Assembly (NCBI GenBank): GCA_964347945.1
Contig: CAYGAW010000008.1
Coordinates: forward strand, 1 to 17,274
Reading direction: 5' to 3'
Origin: CAYGAW01 sp964347945
Lineage (GTDB): Bacteria; Chloroflexota; Anaerolineae; UBA7937; B3-Chlor
Length of the DNA: 17,274 bases
Shown: in pieces, positions 5,531 to 12,740 of the stretch
How positions within the stretch are numbered: the first letter of the stretch is position 1
Layout: the number at the start of each line of letters is the position of its first letter
Translations under genes and position numbers: made by a program
Notes under the pieces: model-generated
What the model was told of the DNA's origin: nothing
The model's input: only the letters and a program-made list of their open reading frames with translations
The model's database searches: none

Positions 5531-6586
5531 ATGGCTGGCCCCCGGAAGGTTGATCGTCTTCTGGCGATAGACGTTGGAGCTGGGACGCAAGATATTCTTC
5601 TCTACGAAAGCGACAGGCCAATGGAGAACTGCGTCAAGCTCGTCCTTCCCTCCATGACCTCGATTGTGGCAGGGAAGATCAACGAGGCCACAGCTCAGGG
5701 AAAGGACGTCTTCCTCACCGGGAACCTGATGGGAGGCGGACCCAGCGTGAGCGCTATCAAGAAGCACTTGAAGGGAGGGTTCAGGGTTCTAGCTACACCT
5801 ATGGCAGCGAAGACCATTCGCGACGATCCCGAAGAAGTCAGACACCTGGGCGTAGAGATTGTGGACCGGGTCCCCGGTGGCGATGTCACCACGATCCAGA
5901 CGCGGGACGTTGATCTGTCAGCGTTGGGCTATGCCTTGGCTGCCTTCGACGTTCAGCTTCCCGAACTCTATGCAGTCGCGGTCCAAGATCACGGAGAACT
6001 GATAGGCGGAGGAAGCAACCGCCGGTTCCGCTTCCAGCACTGGGAGAGGTTTGTTGAGGGGAGCGGGGACATGCGCACTCTTCTGTATCGCGACGTGCCA
6101 GACTACTTGACTCGGATGAAGGCTGTTCAGCTAGACGTGCCGGGAGCGTTCATGATGGACACGGGGATGGCAGCCGTCTGGGGTGCTCTTTGCGACGCCC
6201 AGGTTGCCGCACGCCGGGAGCGAGGACTGGTCGTGGTCAATGTGGGCAACCAACATACAATAGGCGTCTTAGTGCGGGAAGAGAGAATCTGGGGGTTGTT
6301 CGAGCATCATACTGTCTTGATGGACGCCGCGAAGCTCAGTGATCACGTACGGCGTCTGAGATCGGGGACACTGACCAGCAGCGAGGTCTTCGCCGACAAC
6401 GGCCATGGAGCCACCATCCATCCGGACTACATGACGCTCGCCCCCTTTGAATTCGTGAGCGTCACGGGGCCGAACCGCCACTTGGCTGAGCCTCTGGGCT
6501 ACCACCTGGCTGCGCCCTACGGCGACATGATGTTGACGGGAGCCTTCGGCCTTGTGGCCGCAACTCTGCGTCGCTTGGAAGGGTAA
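5531..6586 (+). CDS. DUF1786 family protein, ASKHA (actin/Hsp70/hexokinase)-like nucleotide-binding fold
   Basis: 351 aa from ATG 5531, with GAGGAG at 5517-5522. It has ATPase-like phosphate-binding motifs: DVGAGTQDILL at residues 14-24 and VNVGNQHTIGVLV from about residue 236, plus DTGMAAVWGAL from residue 210 and the C-terminal PYGDMMLTGAFGLVAA. This matches the DUF1786 family, often labelled 'putative pyruvate formate-lyase activating enzyme'. That label is not supported here: the sequence has only two cysteines and no CxxxCxxC motif. Molecular function is unknown; ATP binding is inferred from the fold. The gene is single, preceded by a terminator-like hairpin and followed by a convergent small gene. 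Confidence 0.8.
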   Translation: MAGPRKVDRLLAIDVGAGTQDILLYESDRPMENCVKLVLPSMTSIVAGKINEATAQGKDVFLTGNLMGGGPSVSAIKKHLKGGFRVLATPMAAKTIRDDPEEVRHLGVEIVDRVPGGDVTTIQTRDVDLSALGYALAAFDVQLPELYAVAVQDHGELIGGGSNRRFRFQHWERFVEGSGDMRTLLYRDVPDYLTRMKAVQLDVPGAFMMDTGMAAVWGALCDAQVAARRERGLVVVNVGNQHTIGVLVREERIWGLFEHHTVLMDAAKLSDHVRRLRSGTLTSSEVFADNGHGATIHPDYMTLAPFEFVSVTGPNRHLAEPLGYHLAAPYGDMMLTGAFGLVAATLRRLEG

Positions 6587-6643
6587 TAGATCCCGGGATA
6601 TCAGGGGGTGCAGGGGATGCCCCGGGGTGCTGTTTCGCCCGCC

Positions 6644-6844
6644 CTAGGTCAGAAGGGCGGCCAGTGGTGCCAAGAGCGCCTCTGGCGCGTACGTTGGCAA
6701 TGGAGTCGGCGTCCCGGTGGGGGGAGAGGGTTCCGGCAACGTCGCGAGGAGGTATCCGACGGCCATGCTTATCACCACCAGGATGCTCAGGATCAGGAAG
6801 ATGATCTGACTGGTTCGGCGCCTTCGCGGTCGTTTGCGAGCCAA
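6644..6844 (-). CDS. Small basic single-pass membrane protein with proline-rich tail, unknown function
   Basis: 66 aa, starting at TTG 6844 on the - strand with a strong GGAGGG 6 nt upstream. The N-terminus is a highly basic cluster (MARKRPRRRR). It is followed by one hydrophobic segment, about residues 13-34 (IIFLILSILVVISM...), and a Pro/Thr-rich tail (PEPSPPTGTPTPLP). The positive-inside rule puts the N-terminus in the cytoplasm and the tail outside. Small proteins of this make-up seem familiar from Chloroflexota genomes, but I cannot name a family. It converges on the DUF1786 gene (57 nt apart) and diverges from the polysaccharide operon, sharing its promoter region. It is probably real because start, ribosome binding site, promoter and topology all agree. 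Confidence 0.65.
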   Translation of the reverse strand: MARKRPRRRRTSQIIFLILSILVVISMAVGYLLATLPEPSPPTGTPTPLPTYAPEALLAPLAALLT

Positions 6845-6874
6845 GTTGCCCTCCGCCTATCAAGATACAGCATT

Positions 6875-6904
6875 ATTGTACTAGTGGTTCCTGTCCCATA
6901 GCAA
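6875..6904 (-). promoter_or_regulatory. Putative promoter of the small membrane protein
   Basis: On the - strand TTGCTA (6904-6899) and TACAAT (6880-6875) are 18 nt apart, about 30 nt before the TTG start codon. Confidence 0.45.
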
Positions 6905-6938
6905 GATCAGGGTGTGAACTGGTTTTCCAATGGACCTT

Positions 6939-6967
6939 TTGCTCGCACTTGGCAGTTGTGGTAGAAT
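6939..6967 (+). promoter_or_regulatory. Putative promoter of the polysaccharide operon
   Basis: TTGCTC (6939-6944) and TAGAAT (6962-6967) are separated by 17 nt. This leaves a leader of about 65 nt before the wzz-like start codon at 7040. Confidence 0.5.
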
Positions 6968-7039
6968 AGCCGACGAGGCGACGGTAGCTGGCTCTACGCC
7001 ACCACGAAGCAGATCTGGCTACGTCACTAGGAGGCATGA

Positions 7040-7759
7040 ATGGAATTGAAGCAATACCTCACAGTGCTGCTACGCAAGTGGTGGATCATTGTAGTGGCCT
7101 GTGTGGTCACCGTGACCGGTGCAGTGATTTTCAGCGAGGTGCGACCACCCATCTATCGTTCGTCGGCTGTGTTGCAGGTGAGCCCCGCCAGGTACGACTA
7201 CGGACTTGGACTGGTTTCGGAGCAACTCCTGAGGCAGTTCGCCAACCAGATTCACACTACCAACATGGCCCAGGAGGTGATAGATCAGCTGCAGCTTGAC
7301 GTAACTACCGACAAGCTGCTGGCTAGCGTGACCGTCGCTCCCATACCGGAGGATCTTCTGATCCGGATAGATGTGGATAGGGCCAGCCCAGAAGAAGCTC
7401 GCGATGTGGCCAGCGCGTTTTCCCACAGTTTCGTGGCCTATCACGCGGCGCAGATACTGGACATAGACCGGAGGGATCGCGTCCTGATACGCATTCTCGA
7501 GGACGCCAGGTATGGTTGGGTGCACTGGCCCAAGACCAAGACGTTGGCTCTGGCGGGGGGCGTGTTGGGGCTTCTCGTCGGCCTCTTGGTGGCGTTCGGC
7601 CTGGAGTACCTTGAATCTGACGTATTGAGGTCCTTGGAGGACGTGGAGCGACACGTCGGAGTACCTGTCCTGGGCTCCATTCCGACCATAGGGGCGGGTG
7701 AAGAGGCGGGGCGATCAGGGGGGAGAGGAAGGCGTTTCTTCCTGCCCTGGGCGAGATAG
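7040..7759 (+). CDS. Wzz/YveK/CapA-type polysaccharide chain-length determinant protein
   Basis: 239 aa from ATG 7040, with AGGAGG at 7029-7034. The nearby ATG at 7036 opens a different, meaningless frame. The N-terminus MELKQYLTVLLRKWWIIV leads into a first transmembrane segment (about 14-32). A periplasmic or external domain with IYRSSAVLQVSP follows. The second membrane segment (about 169-190) is preceded by WPKTKT, the proline-rich junction of the family. The C-terminus FGLEYLESDVLRSLEDVE / VGVPVLGSIP is characteristic. The short extracellular part lacks the long coiled coil of Gram-negative Wzc proteins. It fits the two-component arrangement in which a membrane adaptor activates a separate kinase, encoded 117 nt downstream. 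Together they would set polymer length during polysaccharide export. Confidence 0.92.
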   Translation: MELKQYLTVLLRKWWIIVVACVVTVTGAVIFSEVRPPIYRSSAVLQVSPARYDYGLGLVSEQLLRQFANQIHTTNMAQEVIDQLQLDVTTDKLLASVTVAPIPEDLLIRIDVDRASPEEARDVASAFSHSFVAYHAAQILDIDRRDRVLIRILEDARYGWVHWPKTKTLALAGGVLGLLVGLLVAFGLEYLESDVLRSLEDVERHVGVPVLGSIPTIGAGEEAGRSGGRGRRFFLPWAR

Positions 7760-7876
7760 CCGTCGTGGGTCCCCGCTGTCTTCTCAAGCCGAGAGTAGTG
7801 CTCTCTTCTGTTTGCCGCGAGACGAGCATGGCCGTACAGTCACGTGCCGCGTACAGAATACCGGAGGCTTGCAGTC

Positions 7877-8566
7877 ATGACTGAGACCGATCGTTCTGAC
7901 AGTTTGATCACGCTCACCACGCCTCGCTCCCCCATCAGTGAAGCGTATCGCACGTTGCGCACCAATCTGGAGTTCTCCAGCCTGGACAAACCGATCAAGA
8001 CCATGGTGGTTACTTCTCCAGGGCCCGAGGAGGGAAAATCCACCACGCTGGCCAATCTGGCTGTGACACTGGCCCGGGCTGAGAAGAGGGTCATCTTGGT
8101 GGATTGCGACTTGAGGCGCCCGTCGCAGCATGAGATCTTCGGTGTGAGCAATGGTGTCGGCCTCACCACCATGGTCGTGGACGAAGGAGCCATGGCTGAT
8201 CCGCCTCTACTAGATACGGAAGTCCCGGGGCTGTGGCTGCTACCGAGTGGTCCCCTTCCTCCCAACCCATCAGAGTTGGCGGGCTCGCGTCGCATGGAGG
8301 AGATCATAGCAGTTCTGTCGGAAAGGGCGGACATCGTCCTGTTCGACGCGCCGCCTATCATCGCCGTGACTGATGCCGCGGTCCTTGCCTCCAAAGTCGA
8401 TGGAGTGCTACTGGTCATCAGGGCTGGGGGCACCAAGCGAGATCATGCCCAGAAAGCAAAAGCGTTACTAGAGAAAGTGAAAGTCCATCTTGTTGGAGCG
8501 GTGTTGACCAATGTAAAGATCGACACCAGTTTGCATAGGTACTACGCTGAGCACAAAGGCGGTTGA
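7877..8566 (+). CDS. CpsD/CapB/YwqD-type bacterial tyrosine kinase (BY-kinase)
   Basis: 229 aa from ATG 7877, with GGAGG at 7863-7867; a start at 7844 has no such signal. Motifs in order: the adaptor-contact helix SPISEAYRTLRTNLEFS, Walker A SPGPEEGKST (Lys54), Walker A' ILVDCDLRRP (Asp76, Asp78) and Walker B IVLFDAPPI. The C-terminal tyrosine tail is minimal: only Tyr222 and Tyr223 (RYYAEHKGG), against several tyrosines in most BY-kinases. It is cytoplasmic, activated by the Wzz-like adaptor, and autophosphorylation of the tail would cycle ring assembly and polymer export. Downstream sugar-nucleotide enzymes are common substrates in other species; whether that holds here is inference. Its stop lies 23 nt before the next start. 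Confidence 0.93.
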   Translation: MTETDRSDSLITLTTPRSPISEAYRTLRTNLEFSSLDKPIKTMVVTSPGPEEGKSTTLANLAVTLARAEKRVILVDCDLRRPSQHEIFGVSNGVGLTTMVVDEGAMADPPLLDTEVPGLWLLPSGPLPPNPSELAGSRRMEEIIAVLSERADIVLFDAPPIIAVTDAAVLASKVDGVLLVIRAGGTKRDHAQKAKALLEKVKVHLVGAVLTNVKIDTSLHRYYAEHKGG

Positions 8567-8589
8567 CAGATGAGAATGGCGGGGATGCA

Positions 8590-9654
8590 GTGAAGGCATT
8601 AATCCTGAGTGGGGGTAAAGGCACTCGCCTATACCCCATTACTTACACTAGCGCCAAACAACTGGTGCCTGTGGCGAACCGGCCAGTGCTCTTTCGCGCC
8701 ATAGACGCCATCGTGGAGGCGGGCATCACTGACATTGGGATCGTCGTCGGAGATACGGCTTCTGAGATCAAAGCGGCGGTGGGCGACGGTTCTGAGTGGG
8801 GCGCCGATGTCACGTACATCCAGCAGGAGGCGCCGCTGGGGTTAGCCCATGCGGTGCTCATTTCGGAACAGTACCTGGGTGACGACAGGTTCGTCATGTT
8901 CCTGGGCGACAATGTCCTTGAGGGTGGCATCGCGGGGCTCGTGAAGCAGTTCGCTGCGAGCAACTGGAACTCTCAGATAGTGCTTACGAGGGTGGAGAAT
9001 CCGCAGCAGTTTGGTGTAGCGGAACTGAGGGATGGTCAGATTGTGCGGTTGGTGGAGAAGCCCAAGGAGCCACCTAGTGATCTGGCCCTGGTGGGCATCT
9101 ACATGTTCGATCATCACGTCTTTGAGGCTGTGAAGAATATCGAGCCTTCGTGGCGGGGAGAGTTGGAGATCACGGACGCCATCCAGTACCTTGTGGATCA
9201 CGGGTACAAGGTCTATCCGTACGTCCATCAGGGATGGTGGATAGATACCGGAAAAGCCCGCGACATGCTGGACTGCAATCGTCTCCTGCTGGAGACGATG
9301 GAGACTCACAACTTGGGTATTGTGGATGAGAGGTCCAGTCTGTCTGGGCGCATCATCATCGAGAAGGGCGCCGAGATCATCAACAGCACCATTCGTGGGC
9401 CGGCCATCATTGGGGAGAACAGCCGCATTGTGGATGCGTACATCGGCCCGTTCACTGCTATCTATCATGACGTCCTGATCCAGAACAGCGAGATAGAACA
9501 CTGCATCATCTTGGAGAACTGCAAGATCACGGACATTGGAGCCCGCATCGAGGACAGCGTCATCGGGCGCAATGTGGTGATTAATCGGTCGCCTCTGAGG
9601 CCAAAGGCCTACCGGATGACGATAGGTGACCACAGCCAGATTGGGATACTGTAA
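8590..9654 (+). CDS. rmlA: Glucose-1-phosphate thymidylyltransferase, long (StrD/RmlA-long) type
   Basis: 354 aa from GTG 8590 (MKALILSGGKGTRLYP); the frame opens at a TTG at 8563, inside the kinase gene, but family N-termini begin at MKA. The N-terminal nucleotidyltransferase domain has GGKGTRLYP (8-16), the SAKQLVPVANRP loop (21-32), GLAHAV and FLGDN, which bind dTTP, Mg2+ and sugar phosphate. From about residue 250 a left-handed beta-helix of hexapeptide repeats follows (IIIEKGAEII, then GPAIIGENSRIVDA). This C-terminal domain marks the long class that includes StrD and related deoxysugar enzymes, about 60 aa longer than E. coli RmlA. It would make dTDP-glucose for RmlB, encoded 2 kb downstream. 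UDP-glucose synthesis is a less likely alternative. Confidence 0.9.
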   Translation: MKALILSGGKGTRLYPITYTSAKQLVPVANRPVLFRAIDAIVEAGITDIGIVVGDTASEIKAAVGDGSEWGADVTYIQQEAPLGLAHAVLISEQYLGDDRFVMFLGDNVLEGGIAGLVKQFAASNWNSQIVLTRVENPQQFGVAELRDGQIVRLVEKPKEPPSDLALVGIYMFDHHVFEAVKNIEPSWRGELEITDAIQYLVDHGYKVYPYVHQGWWIDTGKARDMLDCNRLLLETMETHNLGIVDERSSLSGRIIIEKGAEIINSTIRGPAIIGENSRIVDAYIGPFTAIYHDVLIQNSEIEHCIILENCKITDIGARIEDSVIGRNVVINRSPLRPKAYRMTIGDHSQIGIL

Positions 9655-9655
9655 C

Positions 9656-9675
9656 AGCGCCTTGGCGGAGGCGCT
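9656..9675 (+). other. Stem-loop immediately after rmlA
   Basis: AGCGCC (9656-9661) and GGCGCT (9670-9675) form six perfect pairs around an 8-nt loop right behind the stop codon. No T-run follows, so it is not a classical terminator; it may adjust mRNA stability or stop at the operon midpoint. Confidence 0.35.
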
Positions 9676-9756
9676 ATCTCAGCCTCTCCGAAGACTGGCG
9701 GACGCTGGGAACCTGACGGGTGATGGGTTCTCGGCGCTGAAGGAAGACCTGCCCGC

Positions 9757-11160
9757 ATGAAGGTAACACTGGTTTGCAGTGGAGGAGGCGTTGACGGTTT
9801 CAACAGCGCCGGCAAGGGCATGTCCGGAGGGTGGATTGGCCACGGACTTGCGTTGCTCTCGGCTTGCGCCAAGCAGGCTGGCCACGAGGTGAGCCTCATC
9901 GACCGACGGGCTCTGCGGGACTGGGATCACTTCCGGCAGGAAGTACGCAGCCGAGCTCCGGACGTGGCAGGATTTGGAATGCTGAGCGTGGACTTCAACC
10001 CTGCCATGAAAGGCATCGAACTCGTCAAAGAGGCGAACCCGAATACCATCACTGTTGTTGGAGGTCCCCACCCCACCTTGGTTCCCGACGAGGTCCTGAG
10101 CAATCCCCTGGTGGACCACGTCGTCATCGGCGAGGGAGAGATTTCCTTTGTCGAGATGCTGCACAAGTTCGAGCGGGGCGAGAGGGTAGACCGGCTGATC
10201 GACGGTGACCGCCCCAACCTTGATGAACTGCCCTTCGCCGATAGGGATATCTACTTGGAGGAATGGCGGAAGGCCGGCTACGACTATGATTCGCCGGAGG
10301 CCCCCCTATCGGCTGAGACTCGTCCTCCTTTTGTGACCATCATCGCTGGACGAGGGTGCCGCTACAATTGTGCCTTCTGCAAGCCGGGTGAGGATATCCT
10401 CTTTGGCAAGGGTGTAAGGCGACGAAGTGTGTCTCATGTCATAGCAGAGTTGAAGCAACTACGAGAAAAGTACCACTTCAACACGCTGATGATCCATGAT
10501 GACTGCCTGACTGAAGATCGTGTATGGGTGCAGGAGTTCTGCGACTCGTATGAGGCAGAGGGGTTCACACAGCCCTACTGGTGCCAGGCGCGGGTTGACC
10601 ATGTGGTCAAGCATGAGGACATGATCAGGCGCATGGGGGAAGTGGGGCTGCAAGGACTCTTCCTGGGTTTCGAGAGTGGCAGCGATCGCGTCCTCAGGTT
10701 CATCCGGAAGGGCACGACTGTGGCCAAGAATCTGGAAGCAGCGGTTATCTGCCGCAAGTACGACATCCGCATCTGGGCGAATTACATGTTGGGATTACCC
10801 ACAGAGACGGAAGAAGAGATCAGGGAGACGATCGCAATGCTGAAGGAGATCGATCCCGACTACTATAGTCCAGCGTTCTACACACCGTATCCGGGCAATG
10901 ATCTGTATGACTACTGTGTGGAACACAGCCTGTCATTGGTCAAGGATCACGACGGCTACAGCCGCAACCCCACCGAGCCGAAGATCAAAGGCCACGATCC
11001 TGTATTCCTGAGGTGGGCGTTGATGGAGTCCCAGCGCAGAAAGCTACGCAATAGCATCAGGCGAGATACCAAGTACTACCTGAGGCGCTACGCTTCGCCA
11101 CGTAAGGCGGTGGCCAAGGTAAACAGGGCGATGAATGCTCGGTTTGGCAGGAGGGGATGA
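9757..11160 (+). CDS. B12-binding-domain radical SAM enzyme of unknown substrate
   Basis: 467 aa from ATG 9757. Residues 1 to about 150 form a cobalamin-binding-type Rossmann domain, with AGFGMLSVDFNPAMKGIELV, VVGGPHPTLVPDEVL and VIGEGE. It lacks the DxHxxG motif, as most members of this class do. The radical SAM core has the cluster-binding triad Cys201, Cys205, Cys208 (GCRYNCAFC), then MIHDDCL, FLGFESGSD and MLGLPTETEEEI. The C-terminus is basic (RRKLRNSIRRDTKYYLRRY). Relatives methylate or cyclise unactivated carbons in lipids, antibiotics and chlorophyll precursors. Its place between rmlA and rmlB suggests a role in a sugar, lipid carrier or polymer modification, but that is inference. 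The next small gene begins 1 nt after its stop. Confidence 0.9.
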   Translation: MKVTLVCSGGGVDGFNSAGKGMSGGWIGHGLALLSACAKQAGHEVSLIDRRALRDWDHFRQEVRSRAPDVAGFGMLSVDFNPAMKGIELVKEANPNTITVVGGPHPTLVPDEVLSNPLVDHVVIGEGEISFVEMLHKFERGERVDRLIDGDRPNLDELPFADRDIYLEEWRKAGYDYDSPEAPLSAETRPPFVTIIAGRGCRYNCAFCKPGEDILFGKGVRRRSVSHVIAELKQLREKYHFNTLMIHDDCLTEDRVWVQEFCDSYEAEGFTQPYWCQARVDHVVKHEDMIRRMGEVGLQGLFLGFESGSDRVLRFIRKGTTVAKNLEAAVICRKYDIRIWANYMLGLPTETEEEIRETIAMLKEIDPDYYSPAFYTPYPGNDLYDYCVEHSLSLVKDHDGYSRNPTEPKIKGHDPVFLRWALMESQRRKLRNSIRRDTKYYLRRYASPRKAVAKVNRAMNARFGRRG

Positions 11161-11161
11161 C

Positions 11162-11386
11162 ATGACTCCATTCAAGGGTGGAACACTGAGTTATGAGCGC
11201 ACGCTCCAGGCCGTAGGCCGGATGGCGGAGAGCCAGAGGTTGCGCGACATCTGCATACTGGAGGTCGAGGGCGGTGTGGTCCTTCAAGGCCAGGCGCTGG
11301 TGAGCACGAGAGACGGGTACAATGTAGTGTCCAGAACTAGGGTTCTAAGCCACGAGGATCTGGAGAAGTTGATTCGCGAGTTATGA
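11162..11386 (+). CDS. Small protein A of a tandem paralogous pair, unknown function
   Basis: 74 aa from ATG 11162, with AGGAGG at 11149-11154, starting 1 nt after the radical SAM stop. I do not recognise a named family. It has no signal peptide, membrane segment or cysteine cluster (one Cys). The order is an N-terminal amphipathic helix (YERTLQAVGRMAES), a strand pair (ICILEVEGGVVLQG) and a C-terminal helix (SHEDLEKLIREL). It aligns without gaps over 34 residues with the next protein (10 identities, including LQG and E.E.G), and again over the C-terminal helix. The pair therefore arose by duplication. Tight spacing to the radical SAM gene suggests coupled translation and possibly a shared task. 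Confidence 0.75.
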   Translation: MTPFKGGTLSYERTLQAVGRMAESQRLRDICILEVEGGVVLQGQALVSTRDGYNVVSRTRVLSHEDLEKLIREL

Positions 11387-11416
11387 GCAAGAACGCGCAG
11401 GCCAAGGGGGGAACCG

Positions 11417-11668
11417 ATGCAGAAGCTTTTCCAGGGCATGCTCAAGACCGACTACCAGGACGTGCTGAGGACTATTGGTCATTATGTTGACGAGCACGGC
11501 TTCACCGGCATACGACTCATCGAGACGGAGGATGGGCTGATACTCCAGGGCAGGCTTGGTACAGGTGAGGTCAGAGGCGAGAAGAAAACGGAGACTTATC
11601 TCCTCACTGTCCAGGATGTGAGAGAGTTGATGCGAGAGGCCTATACTCGTCGGGGTAAGAAGCTGTAG
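11417..11668 (+). CDS. Small protein B of a tandem paralogous pair, unknown function
   Basis: 83 aa from ATG 11417, with AGGGGGGA just upstream and 30 nt after protein A. It shares with protein A the pattern Y...L..[IV]G....., then [IV].[IL]..E.E.G...LQG, and the terminal T..L...D...L.RE helix. It differs in a more conserved-looking core (GFTGIRLIETEDGLILQGR) and a basic tail (YTRRGKKL). No cysteines, no membrane segment. The alternating strand-helix pattern suggests a compact alpha/beta domain. It stands 40 nt ahead of rmlB in the same operon. Divergence between A and B is large (about 30 percent identity over the core), so the duplication is old or the copies were maintained for different roles, perhaps as a heterodimer. 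Confidence 0.75.
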   Translation: MQKLFQGMLKTDYQDVLRTIGHYVDEHGFTGIRLIETEDGLILQGRLGTGEVRGEKKTETYLLTVQDVRELMREAYTRRGKKL

Positions 11669-11708
11669 CTCGTCCTGGGGTCACTACTCCAGTGGGAGGT
11701 CGAGAACT

Positions 11709-12740
11709 TTGAAAAACTTGCTGATCACCGGTGGCGCTGGCTTCATTGGGAGCAACTTCGTCCATCACATCCTGGACAAGTACGCAGATTACAGCGTGGT
11801 CGTCTACGACAAGCTGACCTATGCCGGCAACTTGGACAACTTGCAGGATGTGGCTGATGACCCCCACTATAGCTTTGTGAAAGGGGACATCTGCGACACG
11901 GAACTCGTATACCAGGTCGTCCAAGAGCACAAGATCGATGGCATAGTCAACTTCGCGGCTGAGACTCATGTAGATCGCAGCATTCTCGAAGCAGGGAGTT
12001 TCATTCAGACAGACGTGTATGGCACTCATGTTCTCTTGGAAGCCGTCAGGAATTTCGGACTAGAGAGAATAGTCCACGTCTCTACCGATGAGGTCTACGG
12101 CAGCGTGGTCGAAGGATCCTCTACAGAGACGGACAGCCTTCTTCCCAACAGCCCGTACTCCGCCAGCAAGGCGGGCGGAGACCTGATGTGTCGCGCCTAT
12201 CACGTGACGTACGGCGTGCCAGTAATCATCACACGCGCTGCGAACAACTTCGGCCCCTATCAGTACCCAGAGAAGGTCATCCCGCTCTTTATCACCAACG
12301 CCCTGGACAACAAGCCCTTGCCCCTTTACGGCGATGGGCTGAATGTGCGGGACTGGCTATACGTGCTCGACCACTGTGAAGCTATCGATTTGATGCTGCA
12401 TCAAGGGCAGGATGGGGAGATCTACAATGTCGGAAGCGACACCGAGCTCACCAACCTGGAGATGACGGAGACCATCTTGAAGCTGATGGGCAAGCAGAAG
12501 AACCTCATCCAGTTCGTGGAGGATCGACCCGGACACGACAGACGATATTCCCTCGATTCCAGCAAGATCCATGGACTCGGATGGCGTGCCAGGCATGAAT
12601 TTGAGGACGCGCTGGACCGAACCGTCCGCTGGTATCGCGAGAACCGCTGGTGGTGGGAGAAGATCAAGTCCGGAGAGTATACAAGCTACTACGAGCAGCA
12701 GTACGGCACGCGACGAGTTCTCAGTGGGCCTGCAGCCTGA
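11709..12740 (+). CDS. rmlB: dTDP-glucose 4,6-dehydratase
   Basis: 343 aa from TTG 11709 with GGGAGGT at 11694-11700; the residues TGGAGFIGSN directly after the start confirm it. This extended short-chain dehydrogenase has the NAD-binding GGAGFIG (8-14), catalytic Thr126-Asp127-Glu128 (STDEVYGS) and Tyr150-x3-Lys154 (SPYSASK). Further substrate-site signatures are RAANNFGPYQYPEKVIPLFI and YGDGLNVRDWLYVLDHC. The Asp-Glu pair after Thr distinguishes dehydratases from epimerases. It converts dTDP-glucose to dTDP-4-keto-6-deoxyglucose, the branch point to rhamnose and other deoxysugars. No rmlC or rmlD follows, so the final sugar is not defined here. Its 3' end overlaps the convergent glycosidase-like gene by 20 nt. 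Confidence 0.96.
   Translation: MKNLLITGGAGFIGSNFVHHILDKYADYSVVVYDKLTYAGNLDNLQDVADDPHYSFVKGDICDTELVYQVVQEHKIDGIVNFAAETHVDRSILEAGSFIQTDVYGTHVLLEAVRNFGLERIVHVSTDEVYGSVVEGSSTETDSLLPNSPYSASKAGGDLMCRAYHVTYGVPVIITRAANNFGPYQYPEKVIPLFITNALDNKPLPLYGDGLNVRDWLYVLDHCEAIDLMLHQGQDGEIYNVGSDTELTNLEMTETILKLMGKQKNLIQFVEDRPGHDRRYSLDSSKIHGLGWRARHEFEDALDRTVRWYRENRWWWEKIKSGEYTSYYEQQYGTRRVLSGPAA

Noticed and set aside
8842..9633. 263-codon - strand open frame opposite rmlA
   Set aside because: It is antisense to a complete nucleotidyltransferase gene with all motifs. Its own translation (many His, Asp and Val residues) matches nothing.
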